Positions 47,120-55,606 of a stretch of 64,000 nt of DNA are shown piece after piece. The position numbers were made by a program, and so were the translations under genes. How positions within the stretch are numbered: the stretch's first letter is position 1; every line of letters begins with the position of its first letter. Below the pieces are notes generated by a model. It did no database searches and was not told the DNA's origin. It saw only the letters and a list, made by a program, of their open reading frames with translations. Source of the DNA: Aquibacillus sediminis. GTDB lineage: Bacteria; Bacillota; Bacilli; Bacillales; Amphibacillaceae. The stretch is taken from assembly GCF_005870085.1 (NCBI RefSeq), contig NZ_SZNM01000009.1:42616-106615 (forward strand), read 5' to 3'.

Positions 47120-47154
47120 GGGTTTTTTAAAGCATGGGTTGAAATTCAATAGAC

Positions 47155-48960
47155 CTACTCTATAATAGATAGGAATTCAAATTCCTCTTCCCCATCACTA
47201 ATATAGTATTTCACAACGTTTTCTTCTGTCGCCCAAAGTCCGCCGTATTTGTAACTAATACTCATTCCAAAACTTTCATAAGGGTCAATGGTAGTTGAAA
47301 ATCCATCGTCTTCTAAACTGGATTGCGTGTAGGTCGATTCAATTTGATCACCTTCATACACCTCAATTTTGTCTATCGTTACAGAACGGCTATCCATGTT
47401 ATAAAAGGATGTACGGAAACCTTGAATAACATTATTCATCGTGATCGAAGCGTAACTGTGAAACTCCAATAACGGTTCATCGCTAACTATAATAGTGCTA
47501 GTTGCTTTTGTACCACTTTCTGTTTCAACAGTAATCGTTGCTGATCCTTCATTGACAGCAGTAACTTCCCCATCACTTGTAACAGTTGCGACATCAGCAT
47601 CACTAGAATCCCAAGTGATTGTCGTTGATGGGCCATTTTCAGGTGTTACGGAGGCTTCTAATTGTAAGTCTTCGCCCGTTCTTAGCACATATCTTGTTTC
47701 ATTAAGAGTGATTTGTTCATTTTCATAATAGTCAATAAGTGCTTCGGCGTCTTCTAATTTAGAAAGCCCGTCAATTTCAACGTCTTCCTTCATAGCAATT
47801 GCTTCCTCTACCAGTGATCTAGCAGTTGTTACTTGATCTTTATCATCTAGAGTAATAGCTTCAGGTAATGTAGCAATTGATTGTTCAGCAGCTTCCACAA
47901 CAGGTGTCAGTCCGTCATACTCTACCATAGTATTATATTCATGGTCTTCGTATTCGACTGTTACTTCGTTTTGTCCATGCACAAGTGCTTGATCTAGGTC
48001 AAATTCGATTTCTTCCTTATTGCTAAATACTACTGCAATTGTATTTTTATCGATAGCTTTTACATCATCAATGTCATACTTAGGTGTTAATACTGTCACC
48101 GTTATATCCATTATCACTGCGTTATTTCCTGTCGGGCTAACCGCTTCATATGTGACCGTATACGTACCTGGTTGCTCTGTATCAACAGATTCTACTTGAT
48201 TATCGTTGTACGTAATTGTTTTTGTAATGTTTGCTGAACCACCAGCTCCATCAGTTGCGGTAACTTCGGGTAAATCAAAATCAGCCCCATACGCAACAGT
48301 GAAAGTACGTTCGCCGTCATAAGTAAACATAGGATACCCAATCGCTTCATTAGCATCTTTTGCCCGATAAATAAATAAGGCAAACTCACCTCTTGTAACT
48401 GGTTCTTTCGTTCCAAAAATTGTTGGTGTCTTTCCTTGTGTTACACCGTGTTGTACCAATGCATCTATATAGGTATCCCAATTACTGTTCACATCAATAA
48501 ATTCATTTTGAATCCCTTCACCATCTAACTGGTAAGCATTCGCAATTACTTTTGCCATTTCTGCTCTCGTGATATTGGCTGCAGGCTTAAACGATGTATC
48601 AGTTTTTCCATTAACAATTTCTTTTGCATACGTAGCATTTACCGCAGGCTCTACACGGTAATTTAAGTCAGCAAATGGTGTGCTTGGAGCATCTACGACA
48701 TTTAAATCAAGTACATTTGCAATCATTACCATAGCATCACCACGTTTAATCGGGTCTTTTATACCGAATTCATTCTCTGAAAGTCCCTGTGCAATACGCT
48801 CATCAATCAAATAATCTACCGCTTCACTATATCGTCCATCTTTACTCACATCATTAAAATCAGCAGAAGATGCCTCGGTTGTATGTACACCAGTAATTAA
48901 TAAAGTAAATAATCCGATAGACACCATTAATTTACTCTGAAACTTAGAAATAGTATCCAA
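47155..48960 (-). CDS. SLH- and Ig-like-domain surface protein
   Basis: 601 residues. Signal peptide (about 1-31, GVHTTEASSA), three SLH domains (about 33-90, 93-150 and 152-205), an Ig/cadherin-like segment (about 225-290, GTYTVTYEAVSPTGNN), a further beta domain, a helical segment (EEAIAMKEDVEIDGLSKLED) and a Big_2 domain (about 415-495, with TITWDSSDADVATVTSDGEV). The C-terminal 100 residues are unassigned. Probably a structural or adhesive S-layer-associated protein. Confidence 0.85.
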   Translation of the reverse strand: MDTISKFQSKLMVSIGLFTLLITGVHTTEASSADFNDVSKDGRYSEAVDYLIDERIAQGLSENEFGIKDPIKRGDAMVMIANVLDLNVVDAPSTPFADLNYRVEPAVNATYAKEIVNGKTDTSFKPAANITRAEMAKVIANAYQLDGEGIQNEFIDVNSNWDTYIDALVQHGVTQGKTPTIFGTKEPVTRGEFALFIYRAKDANEAIGYPMFTYDGERTFTVAYGADFDLPEVTATDGAGGSANITKTITYNDNQVESVDTEQPGTYTVTYEAVSPTGNNAVIMDITVTVLTPKYDIDDVKAIDKNTIAVVFSNKEEIEFDLDQALVHGQNEVTVEYEDHEYNTMVEYDGLTPVVEAAEQSIATLPEAITLDDKDQVTTARSLVEEAIAMKEDVEIDGLSKLEDAEALIDYYENEQITLNETRYVLRTGEDLQLEASVTPENGPSTTITWDSSDADVATVTSDGEVTAVNEGSATITVETESGTKATSTIIVSDEPLLEFHSYASITMNNVIQGFRTSFYNMDSRSVTIDKIEVYEGDQIESTYTQSSLEDDGFSTTIDPYESFGMSISYKYGGLWATEENVVKYYISDGEEEFEFLSIIE

Positions 48961-49270
48961 ATTTTTCCCCCCTAAAATATAACTTAACTACCTATTAAAA
49001 TAAGGTAATTTATACATTGCCCTTAGTAAAGGACCATTTTCACCAGCAAAAACAGTAAAGGTATAAAAAAGCCTCGAGCTTTCCAACAATCAATAATTCT
49101 AGCATGCTTGTAAGTTAGTTTGAATGCTTTAGTAGATTTACATAATTTTACCTAGCCTTCCTAAATTTCCTCAAACTGTTGTTTGGTTTTTCTTTCTATT
49201 TTAGAAGGCTGAGTCAGAATTTTTTTCTTTAAAGTTGGTAAAAAGTAACCTCACCGCTCCAGTGGCTAAA
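48961..49270. other. Intergenic region upstream of the SLH/Ig gene
   Basis: No gene is supported. It carries a CCCCCC block (ribosome binding site of the SLH gene) and AT-rich promoter DNA. No structure was recognised. Confidence 0.45.
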
Positions 49271-49301
49271 CTGGGACAAGTGCCCTGTCCCCTTGTCCCA
49301 C
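49271..49301. repeat. R1 dispersed repeat
   Basis: CTGGGACAAGTGCCCTGTCC followed by CCTTGTCCCAC, ending at the tetR-type stop codon. Confidence 0.7.
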
Positions 49302-49889
49302 TTATTTAACATAAAAGGCTTTGGTTGCGGTGGTCATGAGTTTTAGGGTTTGTTCTGTCATGTATTCGGGGGTGGTTGGGAAATCTTCTTCTATCCAACG
49401 AATGATCAAGCCGGCAATGCCGTGAGCACGGTAGGTATAAAGCCACTTCGTATCGATGTCTATATTTTCATCCAGTTCGTACTCATATTCCTCAATAAAC
49501 AGCTTTTCGATGGCCTTGGCGATTTGGAAGCGAAAGTTTGCCTGGATATGGTCACTTAGTAGCAATTTATAAAGGGATGCATTCTCCTGGAAATAGGAAA
49601 ATAACGTGATGGTATGTACATTTAACTCGGTCATATCTACTCGCTCAAAGCTTTGATACGGTTTGCGGATTTCATTAACCATTTCACGTAAAAGATCCTG
49701 AATGATCTCCTCAAGTAGATGCTCCTTCGTTTGAAAATTAGCATAGAACGTTCCCCTGTTATAATTGGCTTCTCGAACAATTTCTGAAATCGTTATTTGA
49801 TCAAATTTCTTCCTATTTAATAGTTTTATAAACGTCTCCTTGATCGCAGTTTTTGATCGTTGGACTCTTTTATCAAGTTGCTCGGTCAT
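49302..49889 (-). CDS. TetR-family regulator
   Basis: About 195 residues. The N-terminal helix-turn-helix reads FDQITISEIVREANYNRGTF (about 33-52), followed by YANFQTKEHLLEEI; the C-terminal ligand-binding part is helical. AGAGGTGAT favours the second of two ATGs (49889). It is divergent from the alcohol dehydrogenase gene, with two inverted repeats between them, so it probably represses that gene and itself. Confidence 0.88.
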   Translation of the reverse strand: MTEQLDKRVQRSKTAIKETFIKLLNRKKFDQITISEIVREANYNRGTFYANFQTKEHLLEEIIQDLLREMVNEIRKPYQSFERVDMTELNVHTITLFSYFQENASLYKLLLSDHIQANFRFQIAKAIEKLFIEEYEYELDENIDIDTKWLYTYRAHGIAGLIIRWIEEDFPTTPEYMTEQTLKLMTTATKAFYVK

Positions 49890-49950
49890 CATCTATCACC
49901 TCTGGATTTTATGTTTTGTTTCAGTTCGATTCACTAGTTTTATTTTACTA

Positions 49951-50003
49951 TACAATTTCCCTCCAATTGTACAGTAATAAACAATATACACTTATTGTTT
50001 ATT
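49951..50003. promoter_or_regulatory. Two palindromes between tetR-type and adh genes
   Basis: TACAATT-7 nt-AATTGTA (49951-49971) and AATAAACAAT-8 nt-ATTGTTTATT (49976/49994 arms, ending at 50003) are perfect inverted repeats. The second is the likelier TetR operator because of its 10-bp arms. Confidence 0.6.
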
Positions 50004-50069
50004 GAAGCTTGTCAAAATTTGCAATATAGTGAAATTATAAGATACTTCAAATTTAGGGAGGTAGAAGTC

Positions 50070-51017
50070 ATGCAAGGATGGCAATTCACCGGTACCAACG
50101 AACCATTGAAATTAGTAGAGAAACCTGACCCAATCGCTACACCTGGAACAGTGGTGATCGATGTTAAAGCGGCAGGCTTATGTCATACCGATGTAGGAAC
50201 GTTACGAGATCCAGGCTGGATGGATATTTTAGCAGAAGTACCAATTATTCTAGGCCATGAAATTGCTGGTGTTATTTCTGAAGTGGGCGAAGGTGTAACC
50301 GATTATAAAGTTGGCGATCGCGTTGGGGTTTGTCCGGTCGGAAAAGACGGACTAGGACCTGGCAATGGCCGTGATGGTGGCTATGCCAATAAAGTACTTG
50401 TACCTGCTGTTGATTTAGTTCCAATGCCAGACGAAATCAGCTTTGGACAAGCCGCTGCTGGAACCGATGCAGGCATGACCTCCTATCATGCAATGTTCCA
50501 AAAAGGTGGAGCAAAAGCAGGCATGAAAGTCGGCATCATTGGAATTGGCGGGTTAGGACAAATGGCTGCACGTGCCGCTGTTGTCGCTGGTTGCGAAGTG
50601 TATGCAGCAGACTTAAGTGCAGATGCCCGTAAAGTAGCAAAAGAAATTGGTTGTAAGGAAGTCTATGAAAATGTCAGCGATTTAGCAGAAATTGCTCCAG
50701 AATTAATCGTCGATTACGCTGGTTTTGGTACCACAACTGCCGATGCGATCGATGCAGTCGGAGTTGGTGGGACAGTGGTGCTCGTTGGGATGGGAAAACT
50801 ATCCTCCACCATTAATACTAGTAGCATGATATTAAAATCTGTACAACTAAAAGGTAGTGTTGGCGGGACAGTAGAAGATGTTGCTGCCGTTTATGATTTA
50901 ATGGCAAAAGGACATCTTGACCCAGTCCTATCCGAAATTACCTTTGACGAAATACCAGAAGGCCTCGAACGCCTAGAGCGCCACGAAATAACCGGACGAC
51001 TAGTAGCAAACCTATAG
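50070..51017 (+). CDS. Zinc-dependent alcohol dehydrogenase family protein
   Basis: About 315 residues of the MDR superfamily. Catalytic zinc ligands lie in GLCHTDVG and GHEIAG; the NAD(P) site is GIGGLGQMAARAAVVAG. The structural-zinc lobe with four Cys is missing (VCPVGKDGLGPG instead), so it is a short, single-zinc type. The start at 50070 follows AGGGAGGTAG. It is likely controlled by the TetR-type protein encoded divergently. Substrate unknown. Confidence 0.88.
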   Translation: MQGWQFTGTNEPLKLVEKPDPIATPGTVVIDVKAAGLCHTDVGTLRDPGWMDILAEVPIILGHEIAGVISEVGEGVTDYKVGDRVGVCPVGKDGLGPGNGRDGGYANKVLVPAVDLVPMPDEISFGQAAAGTDAGMTSYHAMFQKGGAKAGMKVGIIGIGGLGQMAARAAVVAGCEVYAADLSADARKVAKEIGCKEVYENVSDLAEIAPELIVDYAGFGTTTADAIDAVGVGGTVVLVGMGKLSSTINTSSMILKSVQLKGSVGGTVEDVAAVYDLMAKGHLDPVLSEITFDEIPEGLERLERHEITGRLVANL

Positions 51018-51051
51018 AAAGAAGCACAGGAACAGTTCCTGTGCTTCTTTC
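51017..51051 (+). terminator. Terminator after the alcohol dehydrogenase gene
   Basis: GAAAGAAGCACAGGAAC / GTTCCTGTGCTTCTTTC, a perfect 17-nt inverted repeat with a single base between, overlapping the stop codon. Confidence 0.8.
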
Positions 51052-51059
51052 ATTCCTCC

Positions 51060-51120
51060 TGGGACATGGGGACAGGGTAACTGTCCCAGTTATTCAATTA
51101 TCAGTTTATTTGATTTAAGT
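51060..51120. repeat. R1 repeat with extended flank, copy 2
   Basis: TGGGACATGGGGACAGGGTA then ACTGTCCCAG and TTATTCAATTATCAGTTTAT, as at 46775-46836. Confidence 0.75.
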
Positions 51121-51211
51121 GTAACTAGGTTTGCTAGGCTGCCACCTAGTGGGCATATTAATTCAAATTCACGTAATCCGAAGTTTGTTGCTGGCGATTC
51201 CTAAAAAAAAG

Positions 51212-51252
51212 GAGAGTTGGCCATTTTATTTTATATAAAATGGTCAACTCTC
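51212..51252 (-). terminator. Terminator of the Spo0E-like gene
   Basis: Minus-strand GAGAGTTGACCATTTTAT / ATAAAATGGCCAACTCTC followed by CCTTTTTTTT. A degenerate copy of this terminator and its flank lies at 51735-51815. Confidence 0.85.
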
Positions 51253-51271
51253 TTGTCTTTTATTCGTTTCA

Positions 51272-51505
51272 TCAAAATGACGAATTTACTTCCAGCACCG
51301 GATCTGGGACAAGTGCCCTGTCCCCTTGTCCCATCTTCATGCGTTTGTTATAAATATTGATTAATTTATCAAGTTCTTTACTTATTTTAATAGTTTCTAT
51401 ATGGCTTAATCCCAGTTCTAATCCTGATTTAATCATCTCTTGTCTTTTGTTCTGTATTGTTTTATTCAGGGTGGATTGGTCGAGGAGCATTGTATTATTG
51501 TCCAT
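51272..51505 (-). CDS. Spo0E-family aspartyl-phosphate phosphatase
   Basis: 77 residues. The two-helix Spo0E core is clear: KRQEMIKSGLELGLSHIETI and the signature SKELDKLINIY. Such proteins dephosphorylate Spo0A-P and delay sporulation. AAGGAAGGGAA precedes the ATG. The last 20 or so residues (MGQGDRALVPDPVLEVNSSF) are read from an R1 repeat inserted at the 3' end, so the natural C-terminus has been replaced. Confidence 0.88.
   Translation of the reverse strand: MDNNTMLLDQSTLNKTIQNKRQEMIKSGLELGLSHIETIKISKELDKLINIYNKRMKMGQGDRALVPDPVLEVNSSF
51305..51332. repeat. R1 dispersed repeat inside a coding region
   Basis: TGGGACAAGTGCCCTGTCCC with CTTGTCCCA; on the minus strand it encodes the C-terminal MGQGDRALVP of the Spo0E-like protein. 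Confidence 0.75.
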
Positions 51506-51734
51506 ATGAAATTCCCTTCCTTATTTGCGCCGTTCTTTCGTCACTCTCAACACAAAAATGGCACCATGTGTTTATTGATTATAAAAAACGGGTAAATATA
51601 AGTTAATTCATACAAGTTATTTTAAATGAATTGAATAATTTTTCAATACCTTTCACAAAATTTTTTCTATTTATCTAAGGACACGGTGATTAGGCACCAA
51701 ATAACTTTTCTCCACTAGATATGTAATAAAGCGT

Positions 51735-51815
51735 AAAAAAGAGAGCTGACCATTCTATTCGTTTCACCGAAATGAGGATTTTGCTCCTTGTATTAGAACT
51801 GGGACTTGTCCCACT
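51735..51815. repeat. Degenerate copy of the Spo0E-like 3' region
   Basis: AGAGAGCTGACCATTC, TATTCGTTTCACCGAAATGA and a short CTGGGACTTGTCCCACT match, in order, the terminator, stop-codon region and R1 repeat of 51212-51332. It is a partial duplication without a gene. Confidence 0.55.
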
Positions 51816-51885
51816 TCCTTTAATTTAGAACTGCAACAGAAAGCAGGAGACCTATCTCGCTGCTTTCTATTTCTGATCACTCCTC

Positions 51886-52010
51886 CTGTAGTTTTGTTCA
51901 TCATTCGCACTCTTTTGATCACTCCTACCCTCTTTCTGTTCACCAATCACACTCTTTTGTTCACCCCCACCTCTTTCTGTTCACCAATCCAATCACTCTT
52001 CTGATCACTT
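51886..52010. repeat. 21-nt tandem repeat array (TGAWCANAAA core), locus 2
   Basis: On the minus strand, TGAACAGAAAGAG and TGATCAAAAGAG cores recur at intervals of 24, 20, 21, 21, 21 and 21 nt. Core and period match the array at 20752, about 31 kb away and in the opposite orientation. No gene lies in 51506-52133. Confidence 0.7.
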
Positions 52011-52075
52011 CCACTCCAGTCCAAATTCACTCCAACAACCACTACTCCCCCACAACATCAACCTAAAAACATACA

Positions 52076-52108
52076 AAAAGAGGGCCAATCAATGATCGAC
52101 CCTCTCTC
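52076..52108 (-). terminator. Terminator of plsC
   Basis: AGAGGGCCAATCA ... TGATCGACCCTCT with A and T runs, 26 nt after the stop. Confidence 0.7.
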
Positions 52109-52133
52109 TCTTCCAACATCCGAAACCGAACGT

Positions 52134-52835
52134 CTACAAATGCTTCTCAATCTCTGTTAATACTGCTGATGCTAGTTGGTTGGTATCTTTAAATTCTGTT
52201 GAATTGATCGGATCAGCGTAATGGACAGAAACTTTTGCTGGTGTATGCTTACCTTTTTTCCCTATCAATTTGTAAGAATCCTTAATCGTCACAGGAACAA
52301 CTTTAACCCCTGCTTTAATCGCAATTCGTAAACTTCCCGCTTTAAAGTCTCCCATTTCAGGTCCTTTACTTCTCGTTCCTTCTGGAAAAATTGCGATGGA
52401 ATGGCCTGATTTTAAACTGTCTATTGCCTGATTAATCGCCTTCAACGAACTACGAGCGTTGTCCCTGTCGATAAACACGCACCCTCTTTCTTTCATCCAA
52501 TAACCTAACAACGGAATTTTCTCCATTTCTTTTTTCGCAACAAACGCCATTGATCGTGGGGCCGTTGAATATAAAATTGGTATATCCATATTCCCTTGAT
52601 GGTTGGCAACATACAAGACAGGTTCATCCAAAGGTATATTTTCTGCTCCAGTTATGGTCAGGTCGGCACCTGAAATTTTAATTAAATTATTTGTACATTT
52701 TAAAATAATGTTATCCATTAGTTCTAATTTTTCTTTGTTCTTACCTGCCTTATTTAATTTATTGATCGTAAATGATTTATTTGCTTTACTTAAAATATAA
52801 CCCCACATGTATCCTTGAAATAATAAAGTGCGCAT
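52134..52835 (-). CDS. plsC: 1-acyl-sn-glycerol-3-phosphate acyltransferase
   Basis: 233 residues. Acyltransferase blocks are VANHQGNMDIPI (catalytic H-x4-D), RGCVFIDRDN, AIFPEGTRSKG and VKVVPVTIKDS. It converts lysophosphatidate to phosphatidate at the membrane; the N-terminal 25 residues are hydrophobic/basic. Monocistronic. Confidence 0.93.
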   Translation of the reverse strand: MRTLLFQGYMWGYILSKANKSFTINKLNKAGKNKEKLELMDNIILKCTNNLIKISGADLTITGAENIPLDEPVLYVANHQGNMDIPILYSTAPRSMAFVAKKEMEKIPLLGYWMKERGCVFIDRDNARSSLKAINQAIDSLKSGHSIAIFPEGTRSKGPEMGDFKAGSLRIAIKAGVKVVPVTIKDSYKLIGKKGKHTPAKVSVHYADPINSTEFKDTNQLASAVLTEIEKHL

Positions 52836-53024
52836 CGTTATTCCTCTTTTCCGGTATGTTTAGTCTTTCACAATCATAAAGGATAGAAACACATGATAGA
52901 AGTTACGAATGTCATTTGTGGCTATTACATTTGTCATATTATAAGGAAAAAAACCGGTTAGTTTTTCTCAAAAGGGCTGCTGTCCGTTAACGCCCCATCG
53001 AATTTTGCCCTTTATCAGAAAACA

Positions 53025-53062
53025 AAAGAAGGAGCTGCCATCCGATCCGACAACTCCTTCTA
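53025..53062 (-). terminator. Terminator of gbsA
   Basis: AGAAGGAGCTGCCATCC ... GACAACTCCTTCT about 45 nt after the stop, with an AAAA/TTTT tract on the minus strand. Confidence 0.7.
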
Positions 53063-53106
53063 CTATACTGTCCACTATAATGAACAACTGACTTTTTTAG
53101 GGAAGC

Positions 53107-54579
53107 TTAGAACCAGTTAATCGGTTCAGGTTGAAGGTTTTGGAAGATATGCTTTGTTTCTGTATATTCTTCCATACCTAACCTTCCCAACTCACGCCCA
53201 ATACCTGACTGTTTAAATCCACCCCACGGTGCATGTGGGAAGTAAAGATTGAATTCGTTAATCCAAACAGTTCCCATGCGCATTTTGGCTACACAACGTT
53301 CAGCCTTTACAATATCGGATGTCCATACGCCACCAGCAAGCCCGTAGATCGAATCATTAGCAAGCTTTACCGCTTCTTCTTCTGTACGGAATTTCTCAAC
53401 CGTGATCACAGGACCAAAAGCTTCATCTTGAACAATGCTCATATCTGTTGTACAGTCTGTGAAAATAGTTGGTAAGTAGAAAAATCCTTTTTGTAGTTCT
53501 GGATCTTCAGGACGGCTACCACCTACTGCTAATGTAGCACCTTCTTTCCTACCTGTTTCTACATACTGTTCAACTTTCGCAAGGTGTTCGGCCGAAATAA
53601 GTGGACCCATCTGTGTATCTTCGTCAAATCCGCTTCCTAGTTTGAAGTTTTTCACGCGTTCAACAAGGGCGCTTACGAACTCGTCGTGAATACTCTCTTC
53701 TACAATTAATCTTGTACCAGCGGAACAGATTTGTCCTGCATGGAAAAATACCCCGTTTAATGCTTGATCAACAGCTGTCTCAAAATCAGCATCAGTAAAG
53801 ATAATGTTAGGGTTTTTCCCACCAAGTTCTAATGCAAGTTTCTTCACATTCACACTTGCTGCTTGCATAATTTTCTTTCCAGTAACAATTCCGCCTGTAA
53901 AGGAAATAAGGTCCACATTCGTGTTACTAGATAACTCTGCACCAACTGTATTACCAGACCCAAGTACTAGATTCGCAACACCGGCAGGCACTCCCGCCTC
54001 TTCGATCAGTTCGAATACTTTAATGGTAGTAAGTGGTGTAATTTCACTAGGCTTCATAATTAATGTATTACCTGTTGCTAAGGCTGGAGCTAGCTTCCAG
54101 GATGCTTGTAGTAATGGATAATTCCATGGTGTAATTTGACCACAAACCCCAACAGGTTCGTGAACGACTCTACTAATAGAGTTTGGCACTGGAGAATCAA
54201 TTAATTCTCCCCCATCTTTATCTGCAATCTCTGCATAATAACGAAAAACACCAGCAATATCATCCATGTCTCCACGGCTTTCTTCAACTGTTTTACCTGT
54301 ATCTAAAGACTCCAATCTAGCAAGTTCTTCTCTATCTCTTTCAATTAATTCTGCAATTTTTCTTACTATACTACCGCGTTCTGTTGCAGGTGTCGTAGCC
54401 CACTCGCCACTATCAAAAGTTTCTCTTGCTGCAACAATCGCGGCTTTCGCATCTTCCTCATCTCCCTCAGGAACAGTAGCAATAACCTCCTGATTATATG
54501 GATTAATAATCTCACGCGTGTTACCTGAAATCGCATTCGTCCATTCACCGTTTATGTATTGTTGTTGTTTTAAACCCAA
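53107..54579 (-). CDS. gbsA: Betaine-aldehyde dehydrogenase
   Basis: About 490 residues, NAD-dependent oxidation of betaine aldehyde to glycine betaine. Markers are ITPWNYPLLQ, FTGGIVTGKK, the general base in LELGGKNPN and the nucleophile in HAGQICSAGTR, with PFxGxKxSG-like APWGGFKQSG at the end. The start is probably TTG at 54579 (MGLKQQQYING), 9 nt after GGAG; a TTG at 54588 is too close to the site. It is divergent from gbsR and works with BetA encoded at 58051. Confidence 0.94.
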   Translation of the reverse strand: MGLKQQQYINGEWTNAISGNTREIINPYNQEVIATVPEGDEEDAKAAIVAARETFDSGEWATTPATERGSIVRKIAELIERDREELARLESLDTGKTVEESRGDMDDIAGVFRYYAEIADKDGGELIDSPVPNSISRVVHEPVGVCGQITPWNYPLLQASWKLAPALATGNTLIMKPSEITPLTTIKVFELIEEAGVPAGVANLVLGSGNTVGAELSSNTNVDLISFTGGIVTGKKIMQAASVNVKKLALELGGKNPNIIFTDADFETAVDQALNGVFFHAGQICSAGTRLIVEESIHDEFVSALVERVKNFKLGSGFDEDTQMGPLISAEHLAKVEQYVETGRKEGATLAVGGSRPEDPELQKGFFYLPTIFTDCTTDMSIVQDEAFGPVITVEKFRTEEEAVKLANDSIYGLAGGVWTSDIVKAERCVAKMRMGTVWINEFNLYFPHAPWGGFKQSGIGRELGRLGMEEYTETKHIFQNLQPEPINWF

Positions 54580-54614
54580 ATCGATCAACTCCAGTTTTTT
54601 AATAAATTAAATAT

Positions 54615-54670
54615 GTTAAAAATTTATTTAACGTTTTGCAAATAGTAACATGTCTTTTAAAGACTGTCAA
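54615..54670 (-). promoter_or_regulatory. gbsA promoter with candidate GbsR operator
   Basis: Minus-strand -35 TTGACA (54670-54665), 17-nt spacer, -10 TACTAT (54647-54642). The dyad GTTAAAAATTTATTTAAC (54615-54632) follows at the expected start of transcription. The same 18-bp dyad type occurs at 55533 and 60049. Confidence 0.72.
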
Positions 54671-54869
54671 AAGTTAAAAGAAACTTAAAAGTTTAGAAAG
54701 AATATAAATTCACCAGACCGACTGTCAATACTGGGATCTTAGACGTTTTTACTCCGATATAACAACGAATACCATTTGACATTTAATCTGAACGCTGTAT
54801 CATAATTTTTGTAAAGAAGATTTAAAAAGTATTTAACACGCTTAACTTTAGATTAAAGGAGCAACTTTT

Positions 54870-55421
54870 ATGAGTGAATCTACTGAAGGGTCCAACAATA
54901 AAATAGAAGAGGCCAAAAATAAAGTCATTAGTGCTATTGCGGAGACAATGGATTTATATGGTGTAACACCAGCTGCTGCAAACTTATATGCAACGATGTA
55001 CTTTAAAGATCAGATGACGCTTGATGAAATGCGTACAGAGCTCGAAATGAGTAAACCGAGTATGAGTACCAGTGTCCGTAAGCTTCAAGAAATAGAAATG
55101 GTGAAGAAAACATTTACACGTGGTTCTAGAAAACATACTTATATAGCTGAAAAGAACTTCTTCCGTTCCTTTATGGTGTTTTATTGTCAAATGTGGGAAC
55201 GAGAAGCAAAAATGAATATGGAAGCAATTAAAGAAGCGCAAGAGGATTTAATTGCGGTCATCAAAGATCCCACGAGCTCACCAGAGACGGTTGCTACCGC
55301 CAAGAAATACTATGATCAATTGGAAGAATCTAAAACCTATTACAACTGGTTAGAAGATTTAGTCGCAAGTATAAGAAGTGAAAAAATATTTGAATTTTTA
55401 CCTAAACACAAGCAGGATTAA
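54870..55421 (+). CDS. gbsR: GbsR-type choline-responsive regulator
   Basis: 183 residues of the GbsR/MarR family. The winged helix-turn-helix is around MTLDEMRTELEMSKPSMSTS; the tail is helical, with YYNWLEDLVASIRSEKIFEF. In B. subtilis GbsR represses gbsAB and opuB and is relieved by choline. Position and the three shared dyads make the same role likely here. GGAG precedes the ATG. Confidence 0.9.
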   Translation: MSESTEGSNNKIEEAKNKVISAIAETMDLYGVTPAAANLYATMYFKDQMTLDEMRTELEMSKPSMSTSVRKLQEIEMVKKTFTRGSRKHTYIAEKNFFRSFMVFYCQMWEREAKMNMEAIKEAQEDLIAVIKDPTSSPETVATAKKYYDQLEESKTYYNWLEDLVASIRSEKIFEFLPKHKQD

Positions 55422-55523
55422 TAGAAAAGAAGTGATTAGGTAGTTTATAGTTTATCGAATGATCGCTATTGACTACCTAGCATATAGTATGACATTTGTC
55501 TCTTTTAGAATAGGGGTTCGTTT

Positions 55524-55550
55524 TATATTTTTGTTAAAAATATTCTTAAC
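55524..55550 (+). promoter_or_regulatory. Candidate GbsR operator before the betaine-binding protein gene
   Basis: A TATATT box (55524-55529) is followed by the dyad GTTAAAAATATTCTTAAC (55533-55550). No good -35 is seen at 17 nt, so the promoter may need activation or be misplaced. Confidence 0.55.
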
Positions 55551-55606
55551 ATATTTAAAGTTTGGAATATTTAATATATAAAAACAACAAAGGGGAGTTT
55601 TGTAAC

